Assembly (NCBI GenBank): GCA_016704465.1
Contig: JADJAD010000014.1
Span: 186,001-250,000 of the forward strand
Length of the DNA: 64,000 nucleotides
Reading direction: 5' to 3'
Source of the DNA: Gemmatimonadota bacterium
Lineage (GTDB): Bacteria > Gemmatimonadota > Gemmatimonadetes > Gemmatimonadales > Gemmatimonadaceae
Positions 51,901-60,900 of the stretch are shown in pieces. Each line of letters opens with the position of its first letter. Position 1 is the stretch's first letter. A program made the translations under genes and the position numbers. Below the pieces are notes generated by a model. It ran no database searches and was not told the DNA's origin. It saw only the letters and a list, made by a program, of their open reading frames with translations.

Positions 51901-54900
51901 CGCGCGATGTCACGCTGAGTGCCGACGCGATCGTCGACGCCAACGGCCAGACCACGACGTTCTCCGGCATCGTGAGTGGCGCCGCGGGGCTCACCCTACC
52001 GACCGCCGGCACGCTGCGCCTCAACGGGGCGGCGACGATCGGGGGCGACGTGACGATCCTGGCGGGGACGCTGCGCGGCTCATCCACCGCCGGCCTGCGG
52101 ATCCGCGGGGACTTCATCAACGATGCGTCGTACCTGCACAACAGCGGCACCGTGTTCTTCGACGGGGCGGGCACACAAACGATCGGGGGAAGCAGCGCGA
52201 CGACCTTCTACACGGTCGAGGTGGACGGCGCCGGCCTGAGCATCGCGACCACGCCCACCATTGCCGATACCTTGCTCCTGACGGACGGCACGGTCACGAC
52301 CGGGGCCAACAGGGTCATCATGGCCAGCACCGGCACCATCACCGGCGCGTCGACGTCGAGCTACGTGATCGGGACCATCGAGCACAACATCCCGAACGCC
52401 GCGGCGCCGACGGCCCACTTTCCCGTGGGCGACGCCACCCACTTTGCCCCGGTCTCCCTCACCTTCGCGGGGACGACCAGCGGGTCGGGATCGCTCACCG
52501 TGACGACGACGGCGGGCGATCACCCCAACATCGCCACGTCGCACGGGGACCCCACCCGCAGCGTCAATCGCTACTGGACGATCGACAACACGACCGTCGC
52601 CGGCTTCACGTCGTACGACGCGACCTTCTCCTTCCCCGCCGGCGAACTCGATGGCGGCGTGACGACGTCGGCGCTGGCGGTCCGGCGCTATACCAGTGGC
52701 GCGTGGACGGTGCCCCTCTCGACCAACCAGCTCCCGACATCGACCACGGGGACGGGGATGACCGGCTTCAGCGACTTTGCCATCGCCGAGGGGATTCCGG
52801 ACGCGGCCGAGACAAGCTTGACGCCAACGACTGCGAGCATCACGGCCGACGGCGTCAGCACGCAGGTGCTCACCGTCACCGCCAGGGATGCGGGGGGCAA
52901 CCCCCTCTCGGCAGGGGGCGCGACCGTCATCATCACGCGGCAATCGGGGTCCGGCATCATCGGTCCCGTGACCGACGTGGGCGACGGGACGTATACCGCC
53001 ACCGTCACCGCACCGACGGCAGTGGGGAGCGGCGTCTTCGTGGCGACGTTCGCCGGGAATCCCGTGCAGGGCGGCACCGGGAGCCAGACGCAGGCGACCG
53101 TCAGCTACACCGTCGGCGCCGCCAGCGCCGACGCCTCGACGCTCACCCCGACCACCGCCTCGATCACCGCCGACGGGACGAGCACGCAGCTGTTGACCGT
53201 GACGGCGCTCGACGCCTATGACAATCCGCTGACCACCGGTGGGGCGACGGTCACGATCACCCAGCAGTCCGGGACCGGGACCATCAGCGCCGTCACGGAT
53301 GTCGGCGACGGGACGTACACGGCGACCGTGACATCGCCGACGGCGGTCGGAAGCGGCGTCTTCGTCGCGTCGTTGGGAGGGGCGCCCGTCAAGAGCGGAA
53401 ACGTGGGACAGACGACCGCAGCGGTCGACTACACTGCGGGCGCCGCCGACGCGGCCCTGTCGACGCTCACGCCTGTCAGCGCCAGCATCATCGCAGACGG
53501 AACGAGCACCCAGGTCCTGACGGTCACGGCGGTCGACGCCAACGGCAATCCGCTGACCATCGGCGGCGCGACCGTCACCATTACCCAGCAGTCCGGGACC
53601 GGGAGCATCGGTGCGGTGACCGACGTCGGCGACGGCACGTACACTGCTACCGTCACCTCGCCCACGGCGGTCGGCAGCGGCGTCTTTGTCGCAACGTTAG
53701 GCGGCAATCCCGTGGAGGACGGCACCGCGAGCCAGACGCAGGCGACGATCACCTACACCGTCGGCGCTGCCGCCGCCGCCCGCTCGACGCTGACGCCAGC
53801 GTCCGCCAGCATCACGGCGGATGGGGCGAGCACGCAGCTGCTCACCGTCACGGCGCTCGACGCCAACGGCAACGACATCGCCACCGGCGGCGCGACCGTC
53901 ACCATCACCCGGCAGTCGGGGACCGGCAGCATCAGCGCCGTGACGGACGTCGGCGATGGCTCGTACACCGCGATCGTCACCTCGCCCACTGCGGCCGGAA
54001 GCGGGGTATTCGTCGCCACGCTCGACGGGAACCCTGTGCAGGACGGGACCGCGAGCCAGACGCAGGCGACGGTGACCTACACCGCCGGTGCTGCCGACGC
54101 CGCCCGGTCCACGCTCACGCCGACCAGCGCCAGCATCACGGCGGATGGCGCGAGCACCCGGCTCCTGACGGTCACGGCGCTCGACGCCAATGGCAATGCA
54201 CTCCCCAATGGCGGCGCGACGGTCACCATCACCCGGCAGTCGGGAACCGGGACCATCAGCGCCGTGACCGACGTCGGGGATGGCACGTACACCGCCATCG
54301 TCACCTCGCCCACTGCGGTCGGCAGCGGGGTCTTCATCGCCACGCTCGGCGGCAACCCGGTGCAGGACGGGACCGCGAGCCAGACCCAGGCGACGGTGAC
54401 GTACGCGGTCGGCGCCGCCGACGCCGCCCACTCGACGCTGACGCCGACGAGCGCCAGCATCACGGCGGACGGGGCGAGCACGCAGGTGCTCACGGTGACC
54501 GCGCACGACGCCAACGGCAATGCGCTCGGCATCGGCGGCGCAATCGTCACCATCATCCGCCAGTCGGGGACCGGGACCATCGGCGCGGTCACCGACGTGG
54601 GGAACGGGACCTACACCGCCACCGCCACGTCGCCCACCGCCGTGGGGAGCGGGGTCTTTGTTGCGACGTTAGGCGGCGACCCCGTGCAGGACGGCACGGC
54701 AAGCCAGACGCAGGCGACCCTGACCTACGCCGTTGGCGCCGTCAACGCCGCTCGCTCGACGCTGACGCCAGCCAGCGCCAGCATCACGGCCGACGGGGCG
54801 AGCACGCAAGTCCTCACCGTCACGGCGCTCGACGCCAACGGCAATGCGCTCAGCACCGGCGGCGCGACCGTCACGATCACACGCCAATCGGGCTCTGGTA

Positions 54901-57900
54901 GCATCAGTGCCGTCACGGACGTCGGGGATGGCACCTACACGGCGACCGTGACGTCGCCCACAGCGGTCGGCAGCGGCATCTTCGTCGCCACGCTCGGCGG
55001 CAGTTCCGTGCAAGACGGCACGGCGAGCCAGACGCAGTCGACCGTGACATACACGGTTGGTGCCGCTGACGCCGCCCGTTCGACGCTGACGCCCACCAGC
55101 ACCAGCATCACCGCCGACGGGACGAGCACGCAGGTCCTCACCGTCACGGCGCTGGATGCCCACGGCAATGCGCTCAGTACCGGCGGCGCGACGGTCACCA
55201 TCACGCGCCAGTCAGGGACCGGCAGCATTGGTGCCGTCACCGACGTCGGCAACGGCACCTACACCGCGACGGTCACGTCGCCCACGGCGGTCGGCAGCGG
55301 CGTCTTCGTCGCCACGCTCAGTGGCACTTCCGTGCAGGACGGCACGGCGAGCCAGACGCAGGCGACCGTGACGTACACGGTTGGTGCCGCGGACGCCGCC
55401 CGCTCGACGCTGACTCCAACGAGCGCCAGCATCACGGCGAACGGGACCAGTACGCAGGTGCTGACGGTAACCGCGCTCGACGCCAATGGCAATGCACTCC
55501 CCACCGGCGGCGCGACGGTCACGATCACGCGGCAGTCGGGGACCGGCAGCATCAGTGCCGTCACCGATGTCGGCAACGGCACCTACACCGCGACGGTCAC
55601 GTCGCCCACGGCGGTCGGCAGCGGCGTCTTCGTCGCCACGCTCGGCGGGAACCCGGTCCAGGACGGGACCGCAAGCCAGACCCAGGCGACGGTGACCTAC
55701 ACCGTCGGCGCTGCCGACGCCGCCCGCTCGACGCTGACGCCTCCGAGCGCCAGCATCATCGCGAACGGGACCAGTACGCAGGTGCTGACCGTCACCGCGC
55801 TCGACGCCAATGGCAATGCGCTGGCCACCGGCGGCGCCACGGTCACCATCACGCGGCAGTCGGGAACCGGCAGCATCAGTGCGATCACTGACGTCGGGAA
55901 TGGCACCTACACGGCGACCGTGACGTCGCCCACAGCGGTCGGCAGCGGTATCTTCGTCGCCACGCTCGGCGGCATTTCCGTGCAAGACGGCACGGCAAGC
56001 CAGACCCAGACGACGGTGACCTACACGGTCGGCGCCGCCAACGCTGCCCGCTCAACGCTGATACCCACCAGCGCCAGCATCACCGCGAACGGGACCAGCA
56101 CCCAGGTCCTGACGGTCACGGCGCTGGATGCCAACGACAATGCGCTCCCCACCGGCGGCGCGACCGTCACGATCACGCGGCAGTCGGGGACTGGCGCCAT
56201 CAGTGGCGTCACGGACGTCGGGAACGGGACCTACACGGCGACCGTCACGTCGCCCACGGCCGTAGGGAGCGGCGTCTTTGTCGCGACGTTAGGCGGTGCT
56301 CCCGTGCAGGACGGCACGGCGAGCCAGACGCAGGCGACGGTGACCTATACCGTCGGTGCCGCCGACGCCGCCCGTTCGACGCTGACACCGACGAGCACCA
56401 GCATCACCGCGTCCGGAACCAGCACCCAGGTCCTGACCGTCACCGCGCTCGACGCCAACGGCAACGCGCTGGCCACCGGCGGCGCGACCGTCACGATCAC
56501 GCGCCAGTCGGGGACCGGGACCATCAGCGCCGTCACCGACGTCGGCAACGGTGCCTACACCGCCACCGTCACCTCGCCCACGGCGGTCGGCAACGGCGTC
56601 TTCGTCGCCACGCTCGGCGGTAACCCGATCCAGGACGGCACCGCGAGCCAGACGCAAGCGACGGTGACCTACACCGTCGGCGCCGCCGACGCCGCCCGTT
56701 CGACGCTCACGCCAACGTCCGCCAGCATCACGGCCAACGGGACCAGCACGCAGCTGCTGACGGTCACCGCCTACGACGCCAACGGCAATGCGCTCGCCTC
56801 GGGCGGCGCGACCGTGACGATCAGCCGGCAGTCGGGGACCGGTAGCATCAGCGCCGTCACCGATGTCGGCAACGGCACCTACACCGCGACCGTGACGTCG
56901 CCCACGGCAGTCGGCAGCGGCATTTTCGTCGCCACGCTCGGCGGTACCCCCGTGCAGGACGGCACCGCGAGCCAGACGCAGGCGACGGTGACGTACACGG
57001 TTGGTGCCGCTGACGCTGCCCGTTCGACGCTGACACCAACGAGCGCCAGCATCACCGCGAACGGGACCAGCACCGAGGTCCTGACGGTCACCGCGCTCGA
57101 CGCCAACGGCAATGCGCTCAGCACCGGCGGCGCGACCGTCACCATCACGCGGCAGTCGGGGACCGGCACCATCAGTGCCGTCACGGACGTCGGCAACGGC
57201 ACCTTCACGGCCACTGTCACGTCGCCCACGACGGTCGGCAGCGGCATCTTCGTCGCCACGCTCGGCGGGAACCCGGTCCAGGACGGGACCGCAAGCCAGA
57301 CCCAGGCGACGGTGACCTACTCCGTCGGCGCTGCCGACGCCGCCCGCTCGACGCTCACGCCGGCGTCCGCAAGCATCACCGCCGACGGGACGAGCACGCA
57401 GGTGCTCACCGTCACGGCGCTGGATGCCAACGGCAACCCGCTCCCCACCGGTGGCGCGACCGTCACGATCACACGCCAGTCGGGAACGGGGACCATCAGT
57501 GCGGTCACCGACGTCGGCAACGGCACCTACACCGCGACCGTCACCTCGCCCACGGCGGTCGGCAGCGGCATCTTCGTCGCCACGCTCGGCGGCACTTCCG
57601 TGCAGGACGGCACCGCAAGCCAGACGCAGGCAACGGTAACCTACACCGTCGGTGCCGCTGACGCCGCCCGTTCGACGCTAGCACCAACGAGCGCCAGCAT
57701 CACCGCGAACGGGACCAGCACGCGGGTGCTGACGGTCACCGCGCTCGACGCCAACGGCAATGCGCTGGCCACCGGCGGCGCGGCCATCACGATCACGCGG
57801 CAGTCGGGAACCGGCACCGTCAGTGGCGTCACGGACATCGGGAACGGCACCTACACGGCAACCGTCACGTCGCCCACTGCGGTCGGGAGCGGCGTGTTCG

Positions 57901-60900
57901 TCGCCACGCTCGGCGGTACCCCCGTGCAAGACGGCACCGCGAGCCAGACCCAGGCGACGGTGACGTACACCGTCGGCGCTGCCGACGCTGCCCGCTCGAC
58001 GCTCACGCCGGCGTCCGCGAGCATCACGGCCGACGGGACGAGCACGCAGGTCCTCACCGTCGCGGCGCTCGACGCCAACGGCAATGCGCTGACCACCGGC
58101 GGCGCGACCGTCACCATCACCCGCCAGTCGGGGACGGGCAGTATCAGCGCCGTCACCGATGTCGGCAACGGCACCTACACCGCGACCGTGACGTCGCCCA
58201 CGGCAGTCGGCAGCGGCATCTTCGTCGCCTCGCTTGGTGGCAGTTCCGTGCAGGACGGGACCGCGAGCCAGACGCAGGCGACGGTGACCTACGCCGCCGG
58301 CGCCGCCGATGCGGCCCGCTCGACACTCACCCCGGCGTCCGCAAGCATCACCGCCAACGGGACCAGCACGCAGGTCCTCACCGTCACCGCGCTCGACGCC
58401 AACGGCAATCCGCTCCCCGCCGGCGGCGCGACCGTCACGATCACGCGCCAGTCGGGAACGGGGACCATCAGTGCGGTCACCGACGTCGGGAATGGCACCT
58501 ACACGGCGACCGTGACCTCGCCCACCGCCGCGGGGAGCGGGGCCTTTGTTGCGACGTTAGGCGGTGCTCCCGTTCAGGACGGCACGGCGAGCCAGACGCA
58601 GGCGACGGTGACGTACACGGTTGGTGCCGTCGACGCCGCCCGTTCGATCCTGACACCGACGAGCGCCAGCATCACCGCGAACGGGAGCAGCACCCAGGTC
58701 CTCACGGTCACGGCGCTCGACGCCAACGGCAATGCGCTCAGCACCGGCGGCGCGACCATCACGATCACGCGCCAGTCGGGGACCGGCACCATCAGTGGCG
58801 TCACGGACGTCGGCAACGGGACGTATACGGCGACGGTCACCTCGCCCACGGCGGTCGGGAGTGGCGTCTTCGTCGCCACCCTCGGCGGCAACCCCGTGCA
58901 GGACGGCACCGCGAGCCAGACGCAGGCGACGGTGACCTATACCGTCGGCGCCGCCGACGCGGCGCACTCCACGCTCACGCCGACCAGCGCCAGCATCACC
59001 GCCGACGGGATCAGCACCCAGGTCCTCACCGTCACGGCGCTGGATGCGAATGGCAATGCGCTCACCACCGGCGGCGCGACCGTCACCGTCACCCGCCAGT
59101 CAGGGACCGGCGGCATCAGTGCCGTCACCGATGTCGGCAACGGCACCTACACCGCGACCGTCACCTCGCCCACGGCGGTCGGGAGTGGCGTCTTCGTCGC
59201 CACCCTCGGCGGCAATCCCGTGCAGGACGGCACCGCGAGCCAGACACAGGCGACGGTGTCCCATACCGTCGGCGCCGCCGACGCGGCCCGCTCGACGCTC
59301 ACGCCGGCGTCCGCCAGCATCACCGCCAACGGGACGAGCACACAGCTTCTCACCGTCACGGCGCTGGATGCCAACGGCAATGCGCTGACCACCGGCGGCG
59401 CGACGGTCACGATCACCCGCCAGTCCGGCACCGGGAGCATCGGCGCGGTCACCGACGTCGGCAATGGCACCTACACGGCGACGGTCACCTCGCCCACGGC
59501 GGTCGGGAGTGGCGTCTTCGTCGCCACGCTCGGTGGCAGTTCCGTGCAGGACGGCACCGCGAGCCAGACGCAGGCGACCGTGACCTTCGCGGTCGGCGCC
59601 GCCGACGCGGCACGCTCGACGCTGACGCCCATCAGCACCAGCATCACCGCCGACGGGACCAGCACGCAGGTCCTCACCGTCACGGCGCTCGACGCCAACG
59701 GCAATGCGCTGGCCACCGGCGGCGCGACCGTCACCATCTCCAGCCAGTCGGGGACCGGCAGCATCAGCGCCGTCACCGACGTCGGCAACGGCAGCTACAC
59801 GGCGACCGTGACCTCGCCCGCGGCCGTCGGCAGCGGGGTATTCGTCGCCACGTTAGGCGGTAATCCCGTGCAGGACGGGACCGCGAGCCAGACGCAGGCG
59901 ACCGTGACCTACACCGTCGGCGCCGCCGACGCAGCCCGCTCGACGCTGACGCCCACGAGCGCCAGCATCACCGCGGACGGGACCAGCACGCAGCTGCTGA
60001 CGGTCACCGCCTACGACGCCAACGGCAATGCGCTCGCCTCGGGCGGCGCAAGCGTGACGATCACCCGGCAATCGGGAACGGGGACCATCAGTGCGGTCAC
60101 CGACGTCGGCAACGGCACCTACACGGCAACCGTCACCTCGCCGACCGCCGTGGGCAGCGGCGTCTTCGTCGCCACCCTCGGCGGTAACCCGGTCCAGGAC
60201 GGGACCGCGAGCCAGACGCAGGCGACAGTGACCTACGCCGTCGGCGCCGCCGACGCGGCGCGCTCCACCCTGACACCCGCCAACGCCAGCATCACTGCCG
60301 ACGGGACCAGCACGCAGCTGCTTACGGTCACCGCCTACGATGCGAACGGCAATGCGCTCCCCGCCGGCGGCGCCACCGTCACCATCACCCGCCAGTCGGG
60401 GACCGGCACCATCGGCGCCGTCACGGATGTCGGCAACGGCACGTACACCGCCACCGTCACCTCGCCCACCGCCGTCGGCAGCGGCGTCTTCGTCGCCACG
60501 CTCGGCGGGAACCCCGTGCAGGACGGCACCGCGAGCCAGACGCAGGCGACCGTGACGTATGCGGTCGGCGCCGCCAACGCCGCCCGCTCGACGCTCGCAC
60601 CCACCAGTGCCAGCATCACCGCAAACGGCAGCAGCACGCAGCTACTCACCGTCACCGCGTACGATGCCAACGGCAACCCGATCTCCGGCGGCGGCGCGAC
60701 CGTCACCATCACCCGCCAGTCGGGGACCGGCACGATCGGCGCGGTGACCGACGTCGGGAATGGCACCTACACTTCGACGGTGACCTCGCCCACGGCGGTT
60801 GGCAGCGGCGTCTTCGTCGCCACGCTCGGCGGTAACCCGGTCCAGGACGGCACCGCGACCCAGACCCAGGCGACGGTGACCTACACCGTCGGCGCCGCCG